From assembly GCA_041859945.1 (NCBI GenBank), contig JBFLGC010000035.1, forward strand, positions 1-27,261: a DNA stretch of 27,261 bases. Direction: 5' to 3'. The stretch's first letter is position 1; each line of letters begins with the position of its first letter. The stretch comes from Tetragenococcus sp041859945 (lineage in GTDB: Bacteria > Bacillota > Bacilli > Lactobacillales > Enterococcaceae). Positions 16,801-24,455 of the stretch are shown piece by piece. The position numbers were made by a program, and so were the translations under genes. The notes under the pieces were generated by a model. It had not been told where the DNA came from and did no database searches. It worked only from the letters and a program-made list of their open reading frames with translations.

Positions 16801-17084
16801 CTGAAACGGTGACCCCAGATGGTTATGTCGGTTTGCAAGCGCCGATTACGATCCTCATTGGTCAAGACGGCCAAGTGACTATCGATGGGGAAAAGCAAAG
16901 TGATGTGATCAGGACTGACGGCAATGTGATCACACTCGATGTTGCTAACCAGCAAAAAGGGATGTTACCAAGCACCGGTGGCTCCGGTACCCGGCCTTTC
17001 ATGATCGCAGCTCTGATCTTCCTCGGCACAGTCAGCTTGATCGGCGGCTTTTACTTCTACCGCAATCGAAAGGAGTTGAGTTGA
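13851..17084 (+). CDS. Pilus tip adhesin 1, vWA domain, LPSTG anchor
   Basis: 1077-aa surface protein, EbpA-like. The start is the ATG at 13851, directly after GAAAGGAGGAGG; an in-frame extension to 13767 has no ribosome site. Signal peptide 1-32 (ends SSIAQA). Residues 165-235 are a Thr/Ser/Glu-rich linker. The vWA domain spans about 350-600 with MIDAS motif DKSGS 358-362, Thr near 445 and Asp478 (ILTDG), implying metal-dependent host-ligand binding. Three Cna_B-type domains follow (about 722-830, 832-928, 931-1033) with E-box motifs ILKETTTPLGY and LTETVTPDGY for isopeptide bonds. Sorting signal LPSTG 1039-1043, membrane helix, tail RNRKELS. First gene of a three-gene pilus cassette; the base pilin gene starts 1 nt after its stop. 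The first 160 residues closely match tip adhesin 2; the vWA region is divergent. Confidence 0.92.
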   Translation: MRKRKVSWVLLFTVFIGLLPQILLAHSSIAQAVDELPDKILDRSGLKVTAQVTPNGENFQWMIAYDKESDVENEMQALKFKLKVDGQEVNFQEKTDFAYDTERWFTETAFSTQSQGTLIVITAQAVSEVTLEIQTDIKSIDETDLVSVSKNSLSSELQGPHTLAIPKITQTATTEMTQITESQPPMESTTDTTTGETETPPSETQTSDTTESSKTAETLKSSEVEEIVGPQNYYRSSAISTFAVSAYVDPFDYTPDGGQYPTYGTNNYTATSSSEMIKNYNYGKIGDTQSNVAIKNILSGTLDFANGYHAYDVGNNQEIYLKKIVMPTDDPTKFKIQLDMIGGMLQKRRNVDVVFVADKSGSMAGTRWTNLKSALNTFATGLLTDNADGAIQLGIAAFGSNANGGTPYGSIGNFGGTQGNYTGFTTSASAFTGHALLSGTPTGGTPTFLGLDAGLELLTNTAYNGRTDAEKILIILTDGLPTYYPTDTYITGANRIRQLTRESLESGRVEKFSTSSSTYFGGNGSDTSSTTRSQTIKHGNTRTSQNPEITRYAIGFNVSNVDDILTALGPAGQYSATSSTDLNNVMTAIKQRILDTSALIREANVFDPMSSYVTLDTTSVTKQALTLNTNSKTLSVTTGTQPAYVTATTVDTSGNKVNLSDLTLSGAVNQKNGLRLTYTVTLKEEYQDGTFYPANGPTYLADTHYTDPFGFAIPSVKVPPQTFDLNVEKIWTDDANAWGTRQNITLQLQAKAGSDDWTNVTGKTITIDKAATGNGLKGSFTGLSAYDSAHNKISYRIIEARVTGYNDPIYTPESVSIDSTDKTLKVTNELLKTKLEFTKVGNDEKTALTDAGFTLYKSDGTTVIVNEVLADTNGKVTFSTQIPIGSYILKETTTPLGYETSAPVTITVTDNNKALTVSGLTKNQIVNKLKDFKLIVTKKDNHGKALEGAKFKLVSKDNSYMQELTGVANIFTFTGLKPGEYTLTETVTPDGYVGLQAPITILIGQDGQVTIDGEKQSDVIRTDGNVITLDVANQQKGMLPSTGGSGTRPFMIAALIFLGTVSLIGGFYFYRNRKELS

Positions 17085-17085
17085 G

Positions 17086-17820
17086 ATGAGACAACGAAAA
17101 ATTCTTTTCCTGATTGCTTTAGGATTATTGACCTTCGCCAAAGGGGGCGCCGCTTATGCCGTTGAGACGGATACTGATACCGTATCGATCACCGTCAACA
17201 AACGTGTTTGGCAAGAAGGCAAAGCGCCTACAGCTGGGTCGATTGAAAATACAGGCGAAGTGATGGACTTTGGTGGTCAAGCTTTAGCCGATGTTGAATT
17301 CACGCTTTATGATGTGACCGCCGCTTACGATCGATTGATTAATGAAGAAAAAAATACACAAGAAGTAGCCACTAAAATCATCGCCGAAAACCCAGAAAAC
17401 TATCGATCGATGTTCTTAAAGGCCCAAAAGACCGATAGTAAGGGACAGACGACTTTTACAGAACTAGCGCTAAAAGATACCAATGGTACACACAAAACGT
17501 ATTTATTAATAGAAACTACAAGACCAGATCGTATCAAGACCAAAGCGGCCAATATGGTGATCGCGATGCCGATTTATCGATTGGACGATAAAGGTCAAAT
17601 CGATATGACGCAAATCAATTACGAGATTCAGATCTACCCTAAAAATGTCAGTGAACTCCCAGATCCAGTCAAACCAGATACGCCAACGAAGCCAAAGAGA
17701 ACGACGAAAGTACGACTGCCGCAGACAGGTGAAAGTAAAACGCTGTTAGGGTCATTAGGGATTTTATTGGTCGGTACGGCGCTTGTCTTATGGAGAAGAC
17801 GCAATGTACGAAAAAATTAA
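17086..17820 (+). CDS. Pilus base (minor) pilin 1, LPQTG
   Basis: 244-aa small pilin in the EbpB position. Signal peptide 1-26 (ends AAYA), one pilin domain, a YPKN motif (QIYPKNVSEL) and a Pro/Lys-rich stretch (PDTPTKPKRTTK), then LPQTG 211-215, a membrane helix and a basic tail. Base pilins of this type are joined to the fibre and then to the wall by the housekeeping sortase. The N-terminal part (VNKRVW to TLYDVTAAY) is about 60% identical by eye to that of backbone pilin 2 (24456-25943), more than to base pilin 2. ATG is 1 nt after the tip adhesin stop, with AAAGGAG inside the end of that gene, so the two are coupled. Confidence 0.88.
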   Translation: MRQRKILFLIALGLLTFAKGGAAYAVETDTDTVSITVNKRVWQEGKAPTAGSIENTGEVMDFGGQALADVEFTLYDVTAAYDRLINEEKNTQEVATKIIAENPENYRSMFLKAQKTDSKGQTTFTELALKDTNGTHKTYLLIETTRPDRIKTKAANMVIAMPIYRLDDKGQIDMTQINYEIQIYPKNVSELPDPVKPDTPTKPKRTTKVRLPQTGESKTLLGSLGILLVGTALVLWRRRNVRKN

Positions 17821-17833
17821 GGAGGAAAACACC

Positions 17834-19312
17834 ATGAAAAAATTATGGAAATCGATCTTTGCAACTTTACTGATTTTACCGATTTTTATAGGATTAATTT
17901 TTGCTAAGCCAGTAGACGCGACGACACCTGCGACTGTACCCGTTACCTTGCACAAAATGGTCTTTAAAGATGCTTTTCCAGACGACTATCCACGGCAAAA
18001 TACGGGAGATGTAATGCCGGATTTTGCTGGTACGCCCTTAGATGGTGCTGAATTTACCGCTTATGATGTGACCACAAACTATCAGGCAGCTTTAGCAAAT
18101 AGTGATCAAGCCTCTGCCCAACAAGCTGTGATTGCAGCTTATCAAGCTGATCCAGCTGCTTTTACTGCTAAAGCAACAGTAACGACTGCAAACGGTGGAC
18201 TAGCTTTGTTCGATCTTGAAAAAGTAAGTGGTGGGAAAGATGCTGCTTATCTCTTCATTGAAACAGCGACGCCAGCTACAACGACAGTGACCCAAAAAGC
18301 ACTGCCTCTAGTATTAGCTTTTCCAGTTTTTAAATTCGATACCGAAACGAACACGTTCACGGAAACTGAGCTAGATGCGGTCCATCTTTATCCGAAAAAT
18401 ATCACGGCAGAAGATACCAAAACCGTTCAAAACCTGACTGATTTTACCATGATCGGGACAGATGGGACGCTTTATAATATGGAACGCGGGCAAAAAGTCA
18501 ATTTCCGCGTGACGTTAAATATCCCGGCCGATATTGCAGACATCAAGTACTCCGTGACTGATACGCCGTCAGCGGGTTTGACTTTAGTGGCGGATACTTT
18601 CGCGACGACACCAGCTTTAGCTACAGCTAGCTACACCTTGACATCAAATGCCGACGGTGGGTTCACCTTTGCTTTAGATGAAAGTAAAGACGACGTCAAA
18701 GCTTTGGCCGGTAAAACGTTGATCCTTGATTACCAAATGGAATTGACCAAAGATTTAGTGCCAGATACCATTGAAGGTAACATTGCAACTGTCAAAATCG
18801 GAGATACCACACAACCAAGCTTCGAACCAAAAGAAGATTTTGAAACAGGCGGGAAAAAGATCCTCAAGATCGATAAACATTCAGGCAAGACCTTGGCTGG
18901 CGCTGAGTTTATCGTCTTGAATGCAGCTGGCAAGTATGGCGAATTTGAACTGAATGCCAAGAACGAATATGCTTTGATCGGTTGGGTAGACGGTGAAACG
19001 GCTAAAACGAAAGTAGCTTCTTTAGCTGACGGGACTGTTAATGTGATCGGTTTGAAGGACGGTACGTATACCTTGAATGAAACCAAAGCACCGTCCGATC
19101 AATACGTAGCCATCCCGGATGGCACGATCACGTTTGTTGTCAAAGCAGGAACTTACACCACTGCTGCTGTGATCGATGTACCAAACACGCCGAAAGGACT
19201 CCTACCATCTACCGGCGGTAATGGTATCTATGCTTTTATTGGCATCGGGGCGATGCTAATGGTCGGTGCTTACTTCTGGTTCAAGAAATCGAAAGAGCAA
19301 GCGGAAATTTAG
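17834..19312 (+). CDS. Pilus backbone (major) pilin 1, LPSTG
   Basis: 492-aa shaft pilin in the EbpC position. The start is the ATG at 17834 after AAGGAGG; the longer frame from 17783 overlaps the previous gene. Signal peptide 1-29. The N-terminal pilin domain ends with AVHLYPKN 183-189; Lys188 is the expected nucleophile for sortase C polymerisation. A middle fimbrial domain follows (YSVTDTPSAGLTLV), then a Cna_B-type domain from about 350 (KIDKHSGKTLAGAEFIV) with E-box LNETKAP, Glu near 416. LPSTG at 457-461, membrane helix, tail KKSKEQAEI. It lies 13 nt after base pilin 1 and is followed by a terminator, not by a sortase gene. Confidence 0.92.
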   Translation: MKKLWKSIFATLLILPIFIGLIFAKPVDATTPATVPVTLHKMVFKDAFPDDYPRQNTGDVMPDFAGTPLDGAEFTAYDVTTNYQAALANSDQASAQQAVIAAYQADPAAFTAKATVTTANGGLALFDLEKVSGGKDAAYLFIETATPATTTVTQKALPLVLAFPVFKFDTETNTFTETELDAVHLYPKNITAEDTKTVQNLTDFTMIGTDGTLYNMERGQKVNFRVTLNIPADIADIKYSVTDTPSAGLTLVADTFATTPALATASYTLTSNADGGFTFALDESKDDVKALAGKTLILDYQMELTKDLVPDTIEGNIATVKIGDTTQPSFEPKEDFETGGKKILKIDKHSGKTLAGAEFIVLNAAGKYGEFELNAKNEYALIGWVDGETAKTKVASLADGTVNVIGLKDGTYTLNETKAPSDQYVAIPDGTITFVVKAGTYTTAAVIDVPNTPKGLLPSTGGNGIYAFIGIGAMLMVGAYFWFKKSKEQAEI

Positions 19313-19323
19313 GGATCTGTTTA

Positions 19324-19369
19324 AAAAGCCAAAAGCAACTTTTAAAACGAGGCTGCTTTTGGCTTTTCT
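19324..19369 (+). terminator. Terminator of pilus operon 1
   Basis: AAAAGCCAAAAGCA (19324-19337) pairs with TGCTTTTGGCTTTT (19354-19367). It ends the first cassette 11 nt after the backbone pilin stop. Confidence 0.88.
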
Positions 19370-19403
19370 AAGGTACTTTGTTCGTTTGGTGTTTGAAAGT
19401 GGG

Positions 19404-19691
19404 TTACGTATTTTTAAGTAAAAAAGTTTGAAATTCATCGTTATCGAAGTGTGAATGGCAACTATTTGCTGATTTTACAACTTCATTAATATCGTTTATC
19501 AAAAAAGGATATTTGTAGAGCTTTTGCGACAGGATTGTACTGTAATTTCTTTCTTTGAGTATTATCATTTGACTTTTTTTAAATTTTATTTTCAGAAAAA
19601 AATAGATGTTTTTAAAATAAACATCTATTATGACACTTCTAAAAATAGCTTTCTGATATTGGATTTGTGAAATAGTAATATTTCTACTCAA
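19404..19691 (-). CDS. Possible small hypothetical protein
   Basis: A 95-codon minus-strand frame between the two pilus operons; an alternative start at 19568 gives 54 residues (beginning MIILKERNYS, ending QTFLLKNT). No ribosome site, no recognised family, AT-rich Lys/Ile/Asn composition, and a hairpin (19601-19629) inside its upstream half. It may be spurious or a remnant of a gene lost between the cassettes. Confidence 0.18.
   Translation of the reverse strand: MSRNITISQIQYQKAIFRSVIIDVYFKNIYFFLKIKFKKSQMIILKERNYSTILSQKLYKYPFLINDINEVVKSANSCHSHFDNDEFQTFLLKNT
19594..19629 (-). terminator. Hairpin with minus-strand T-run
   Basis: AATAGATGTTT (19601-19611) and AAACATCTATT (19619-19629) are perfectly complementary. 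On the minus strand the stem is followed by seven or more T, so it could end a leftward transcript. No leftward gene is clearly present. Confidence 0.45.
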
Positions 19692-19745
19692 TTAATAAAG
19701 ATGGAAAATTCCTTATATATAAAGGGATTTCCCATCTTTATTAAT
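19690..19745. repeat. Long imperfect palindrome between pilus operons
   Basis: AATTAATAAAGATGG (19690-19704) is perfectly complementary to CCATCTTTATTAATT (19731-19745), and the stem continues inward with one mismatch and one wobble to a TA-rich loop. It may be a bidirectional terminator, an operator or a small palindromic element marking the junction of the two cassettes. Confidence 0.6.
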
Positions 19746-19775
19746 TTGTAACTAAAAGCAGTTGTCAAATTTAGA

Positions 19776-19798
19776 CGAACTGTTAGTAAGGAAAGTGA
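19776..19798 (+). promoter_or_regulatory. CGAACTGTT box upstream of pilus operon 2
   Basis: Counterpart of 13643-13665. TTGTCA lies 14 bp upstream (19762-19767) and could be a -35 element, with TAGTAA (19784-19789) as a weak -10 overlapping the box. Confidence 0.4.
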
Positions 19799-19915
19799 AG
19801 TACATTTCTAATTTAAAAGGACCTATATTTAATATGAGAGTTAGTAGCTCAAAAAGTGAAATTCATTTTATGCAAAAATGGACATCACGTTTTTTGGAAA
19901 GGAGAGGGTCATTTG

Positions 19916-19996
19916 ATGAGCCGTGATATTTGTGTTTACGTCTCAAAAAGAATGGACAGACGAAAAAAATCAATTAGGAAAGGAGAAAATAGATGA
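19916..19996 (+). CDS. 26-aa leader peptide overlapping tip adhesin 2 start
   Basis: ATG at 19916 follows GGAAAGGAGAGGG. The frame encodes 26 residues, very basic (RMDRRKKSIRKGENR), and its TGA (19994-19996) overlaps the ATG of tip adhesin 2 (19993) as ATGA. The tip gene's own ribosome site lies inside this frame. This is the arrangement of translational coupling or leader-peptide control. No exact equivalent exists before tip adhesin 1. No homolog recognised. Confidence 0.4.
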   Translation: MSRDICVYVSKRMDRRKKSIRKGENR

Positions 19997-22900
19997 AAAA
20001 GAAAAGATCGGCCTGGGTCTTGATGGTTGCTATTTTGATGGGCTTGATCCCGCAAATCTTGACTGCTTATTCGAGTATCGCACAGGCTATAGAAACGCAG
20101 CCGGATAAAATCGTAGATCAATCAGGTTTAAAAGTCAGTTCCTCTGTTTCATCAGATGGAAATTCTTTAAATTGGAAACTACAGTATGAAAAAGATGTCG
20201 CAAGTGATGGCAATGACCAAGAGCTGAAATTTAAAGTGACGGCTGATGGAGAAGCAATAGCTTTTAATGAAGATGCCAGTTTTGCTACTAATGGTGAACA
20301 ATGGTTTGCGGAAAAAGATTTTTCGAAACAATCGCAGGGTTCTCTTTCATTTACAACGGCGCTAAATGTCTCCAAGGTAGCTCTTGAAATTCAAGCCGAT
20401 GAAACAAAAACGGATGAAACACAAGCTGTCACTATTAACAAGAATATTTTGACTAGTGTGGTAGAAGGTCCGCATGTGTTGAAATTACCTGCAGTGGCTA
20501 CACAAGAAACGACAGAAGTAAGTTCTACTTCTCAGACGACAGCTGAAGAAACCACTAGTAGCCAAGCGACCGAAACGACTGCACAAACGGAAGAAGCCAG
20601 TGAAGCAACATCGTCTGAGATAAATGCCTCGCGGGCAACAGTGGGAGCTAGCAATCTTGAATATTTTAGTGGAATAAGTGCATTTTCTTCCACTAATTAC
20701 AGCAATATTGCGCCAGAATATACGACAGATGCCACAAAAGGAACTTATCCGACTAATAGCTGGCAACCAGCTGGGCAAACAAATGTGATCAACCATCAAG
20801 GTAACAAGGAACACAACTCTGCCACTTGGGATGGTGTAACAAGTTGGAATGGCGATCCATCGGACACAACGCATTCTTATATCCAGTACGGCGAAAAACA
20901 AACAGACTTTGCTATTCGCAAGTATGCCAGAGAAAGCGACGAACAAGGGCTCTATGATGTTTATCTGAATGTCAAAGGCAACCAGCAACAAGATATCAAA
21001 CCAGTTGATATTGTTCTGGTGGTGGATATGTCAGGAAGTATGGAACCTAGTCGAAACAATGGCTGGAATGATCGTGCTAAGGCCGCTCGAGAAGGCGTAA
21101 AAAGTTTTTTACAAACAATTAAAGATGCGGGAATTGGTGATTACGTCAATGTTGGTTTAGTCGGATTTTCTAGTCCAGGGAGATATGTAACAGGGGCTAA
21201 CGGTTATCTTACTGTACCGATAGGCAAAGTTTCGAATACTAGCCACGTAAATGCAATCAATAATACTTTGGAACCGACATTTTCAGGCGGTACTTACACT
21301 CAAATCGGGATCGAGCAAGGTCAGCAGATGCTTGCGGGAAGCTCCACTGAAAACAAAATGATGATTCTGTTGACTGATGGGGTTCCCACCTTTTCAAGAA
21401 AAGTAACCGCAGCAACTACTCTTGACGGGACTACCTATGCCACGGATTTTGACTACAGTAAGAGAGATGAACCAGGTAATACATCTAAACTCAGTAGTAG
21501 TTATACAGTTGGTTCTTGGGGGAATAGAACAACGATCGATAGCACTTGGCCAGCCACATTAGGAGCAGCTAAAATCGCCAAAGATGCGGGCTTAACTATC
21601 CACACGCTGGGAATTCAGCTGAGTAACGATGGAAGCTTTTTAAATGAACGAGAAGTGCGCGAGAGAGCAAGTCTTATCGCTTCACCGGGTAAATACAAGG
21701 ATGCTGAAACAACAGATGATGTTTCTGATTATTTGAATGAACAAGCTAAAAATGTAGTCAGCTCCTTCAATACCATCGTCAATGGATCAATCGATGATCC
21801 TTTGGGTGATCAGTTCATTTATGCAGGCACTCCAACTGTGGAGAGCATCAGTATGGGTGATAATGCTGTGACGAATTTACCGACTGTCAACCAGTCGAAT
21901 GGGAAAGTTACCGCTACTGGCCTGAACTTAGGCAAAGACCAAGAAATTCAGATCCATTATCAAGTGCGTATCAATACAGAAGATAAAGATTTCACGCCGG
22001 AAAAATGGTATCCGCTGAATGGTCAAACAACTTTGACACCAAACGGAGACAATCCGGATAATAAAGTAGACTTTGGCGTTCCTTCCGCAAAAGCACCGGG
22101 TGTGAAACTCGATCTGAAAAAGATTTGGGAAGAATACGATAAGGATACAAGTAAACGTCCCGATTCTCTAGATTTCACCTTGAATCGAAAAGATACCACA
22201 GAGAGCAATTCTTGGAAGCAAGGTTTTATCCGTCTTTCTAAAAGTGATGTTGCTACAGATACTAATGTCTGGGAAAAGACCAATATTGAAAAAGTAGCCG
22301 AAACACAAGGAGCTACTGAATCGCTTTGGTTGCCACAATTCAACAATAAAGGGAAAGACTTTACTTATAGCTTTGAAGAAGCAACGGTCAATGGCTATGA
22401 ATCTTCAAGTAATGCTGATAAAACCATTTGGACCAACAAAAAAATCTACACGCCCCTTGCTTTAGAGATCACTAAAGTTTCTGATCAAGGAAAGACACCT
22501 CTTAAAGGAGCCGTCTTTAAACTAAGTGGAGGTAATCTGCCAAATGCAGGCGTTGAACTTAAGGACAACGGAGATGGAACTTATACGTTGTCTGATGATA
22601 AGTACAAGCTGCAATTAAATACTGAGTATACATTGACAGAAGTTACACCACCAGCTGGACATACGGCTACTACAACTAGTTGGAAAGTCAATGTTAGTGC
22701 AGAAGGTAAAGTAACCATCAACAATGCTGCAACGGATGTTGAAATCAAAGACAACACTATCAAGTACACCATTGAAAATGAGTTTATCAAACGTCCTTTA
22801 TTGGTTGAAAAATATAATAAAGATAGTGGTAAAACATTAGACGGTGCTAAGTTCACGTTGAAGCAATATGACGATAAGTGGACCAATGATGGTAAAGTTG

Positions 22901-23658
22901 TCGGCGATGATCTGATCGGAAATGATGCCAAATCTTTTGCCGATCTCACGCCGGGTTACTATAGCTTGGAAGAAACAACGGTACCGACAGGCTATAAGAA
23001 AGACAATACAGTCTTTAAATTCCAAATCGATAGCAATGGGAAACTACTTGATGCAAATGGCAAAGAAATCATCGCTAACTCAAAACCAACGACAGATGGT
23101 TTTTATATAACGACTGATAAGAAAATCGTATTAGTTAAATACAATGAATTACGTGAGTTTGACTTTTCGATTCTTAAAAAGAACTCGCAAAGCAACAAAC
23201 CATTAGCAGATACTGAATTCAGCTTAGCCACAAAAGAGGATTCCAATACGATTCTGGCTACTCTGAAGACCAATGATGAAGGAACGGGTCAGTTTTTAGA
23301 TGCTTCGGGTAATCATTACGGTGTTCGTCCAGGAACTTACGTTATCAAAGAAACGAAAGCACCAGAAGGGTTTGTCCTTTTAGAAGGAACTTTCGAGGTC
23401 ACTATAAATGCGGACGGAACTGTCGGCGACGTGACTTATAATGGTAAGGATCTTGATAAAGATGCTATCAAAGTAAACCTAAAGGATGAGGACAATAACG
23501 TCATCGAATTGACGGTTGCTAATACACCCAAAGGACAACTGCCAGCAACCGGCGGATCAGGTATACAGACTTTCATCATAGTAGCCTTAGCTCTTGTCAC
23601 AGCAGCGGGTGCTCTTGCGATCTACTACTTCTACCGTAATCGAAAGGAGTTGAATTAA
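19993..23658 (+). CDS. Pilus tip adhesin 2, vWA domain, LPATG anchor
   Basis: 1221-aa surface adhesin, EbpA-like. ATG at 19993 after AAAGGAG. Signal peptide 1-32 (ends SSIAQA). Residues 170-220 form a Thr/Ser/Glu-rich linker. The vWA domain spans about 335-590 with MIDAS DMSGS 345-349, Thr near 434 and Asp462 (LLTDG). Four Cna_B-type repeats follow, beginning KLDLKKIWEE, LALEITKVSD, LLVEKYNKDSG and FSILKKNSQS, with E-box motifs such as LTEVTPPAGH, LEETTVPTGY and IKETKAPEGF. LPATG at 1183-1187, membrane helix, tail RNRKELN. Head and tail match tip adhesin 1, while the vWA and repeats are diverged and about 140 residues longer. Base pilin 2 starts 1 nt after the stop. Confidence 0.93.
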   Translation: MKKKRSAWVLMVAILMGLIPQILTAYSSIAQAIETQPDKIVDQSGLKVSSSVSSDGNSLNWKLQYEKDVASDGNDQELKFKVTADGEAIAFNEDASFATNGEQWFAEKDFSKQSQGSLSFTTALNVSKVALEIQADETKTDETQAVTINKNILTSVVEGPHVLKLPAVATQETTEVSSTSQTTAEETTSSQATETTAQTEEASEATSSEINASRATVGASNLEYFSGISAFSSTNYSNIAPEYTTDATKGTYPTNSWQPAGQTNVINHQGNKEHNSATWDGVTSWNGDPSDTTHSYIQYGEKQTDFAIRKYARESDEQGLYDVYLNVKGNQQQDIKPVDIVLVVDMSGSMEPSRNNGWNDRAKAAREGVKSFLQTIKDAGIGDYVNVGLVGFSSPGRYVTGANGYLTVPIGKVSNTSHVNAINNTLEPTFSGGTYTQIGIEQGQQMLAGSSTENKMMILLTDGVPTFSRKVTAATTLDGTTYATDFDYSKRDEPGNTSKLSSSYTVGSWGNRTTIDSTWPATLGAAKIAKDAGLTIHTLGIQLSNDGSFLNEREVRERASLIASPGKYKDAETTDDVSDYLNEQAKNVVSSFNTIVNGSIDDPLGDQFIYAGTPTVESISMGDNAVTNLPTVNQSNGKVTATGLNLGKDQEIQIHYQVRINTEDKDFTPEKWYPLNGQTTLTPNGDNPDNKVDFGVPSAKAPGVKLDLKKIWEEYDKDTSKRPDSLDFTLNRKDTTESNSWKQGFIRLSKSDVATDTNVWEKTNIEKVAETQGATESLWLPQFNNKGKDFTYSFEEATVNGYESSSNADKTIWTNKKIYTPLALEITKVSDQGKTPLKGAVFKLSGGNLPNAGVELKDNGDGTYTLSDDKYKLQLNTEYTLTEVTPPAGHTATTTSWKVNVSAEGKVTINNAATDVEIKDNTIKYTIENEFIKRPLLVEKYNKDSGKTLDGAKFTLKQYDDKWTNDGKVVGDDLIGNDAKSFADLTPGYYSLEETTVPTGYKKDNTVFKFQIDSNGKLLDANGKEIIANSKPTTDGFYITTDKKIVLVKYNELREFDFSILKKNSQSNKPLADTEFSLATKEDSNTILATLKTNDEGTGQFLDASGNHYGVRPGTYVIKETKAPEGFVLLEGTFEVTINADGTVGDVTYNGKDLDKDAIKVNLKDEDNNVIELTVANTPKGQLPATGGSGIQTFIIVALALVTAAGALAIYYFYRNRKELN

Positions 23659-23659
23659 G

Positions 23660-24391
23660 ATGAAGAATAAATCATTGTTCATCAAAATCACCGTACTTCT
23701 TTCAACTTTGCTGATAGGGATCTTTACGGGGCAACAAGCATTTGCGGATGATGGGACGATCGATATTGTGATCCACAAACAATTGTGGGACCAAGCACCT
23801 GATGCAGCTATTCAAAATACGGGAGCGGCCGATCAAGATATCAAAGATCCAATCGAAGGGGTCGGCTTTACGATTTATGACATTACAGAGGATTACTATA
23901 AATTGGTCAAAGGCTCTGACGAAACAACAACTATTCAAATGATTCAAGAAAATGTTGCTGATTATCAAAAAATTATCAAAGGACAAGGCCTGACCGATGA
24001 AAAAGGCGCAATCAAATTTACCCAACTACCTAAAAGCAGTAGCGGTAAAAATGCGGTTTACCTGATCGTTGAAACGGCATTGCCTGATCCTGAAAAGGTA
24101 AAAGTCGAAAAAGCGGCCGAACCCTTAGTAGTGGCTTTACCAGTGTATGAAATGAGCACAGACGGTAAAACCTATACAGATAAAGAATTAGCTACCGTTC
24201 ACCTTTATCCTAAAAATGTCGGGACAATCGTTGAAAAGCCAGTGACACCAACTAAACCTAAAAAACCAAGTAAACCGAAGAAACGCTTGCCACAAACAGG
24301 TGAAGTAAAATCGTTCTTAGGCATATTGGGAATCCTTTTGATCGGTACGGCGATCATTTTATGGCGGAAACGTTCCGTGCAAAACAACTAA
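23660..24391 (+). CDS. Pilus base (minor) pilin 2, LPQTG
   Basis: 243-aa small pilin in the EbpB position. Signal peptide 1-29 (ends QAFA), a single pilin domain with VHLYPKN, a Lys/Pro-rich stretch (TPTKPKKPSKPKK), LPQTG 210-214, a helix and a basic tail nearly the same as in base pilin 1. The N-terminal domain (IVIHKQLWDQAPDAA) is well diverged from base pilin 1. AAAGGAG lies within the end of the tip gene, and the start follows that gene's stop by 1 nt. Confidence 0.88.
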   Translation: MKNKSLFIKITVLLSTLLIGIFTGQQAFADDGTIDIVIHKQLWDQAPDAAIQNTGAADQDIKDPIEGVGFTIYDITEDYYKLVKGSDETTTIQMIQENVADYQKIIKGQGLTDEKGAIKFTQLPKSSSGKNAVYLIVETALPDPEKVKVEKAAEPLVVALPVYEMSTDGKTYTDKELATVHLYPKNVGTIVEKPVTPTKPKKPSKPKKRLPQTGEVKSFLGILGILLIGTAIILWRKRSVQNN

Positions 24392-24397
24392 TCAAAG

Positions 24398-24431
24398 GTA
24401 CAAAAGACTAAGGTCTATTGAAATATTGTAC
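24398..24431 (+). other. Inverted repeats in the base-backbone pilin spacer
   Basis: GTACAA (24398-24403) pairs with TTGTAC (24426-24431), enclosing AGAC/GTCT (24405-24416). It sits in the 64-nt gap before backbone pilin 2. It could be an RNA processing or stability element setting pilin ratios; inferred. Confidence 0.35.
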
Positions 24432-24455
24432 AAAAAATCAAGGAGGAATTAGAAA

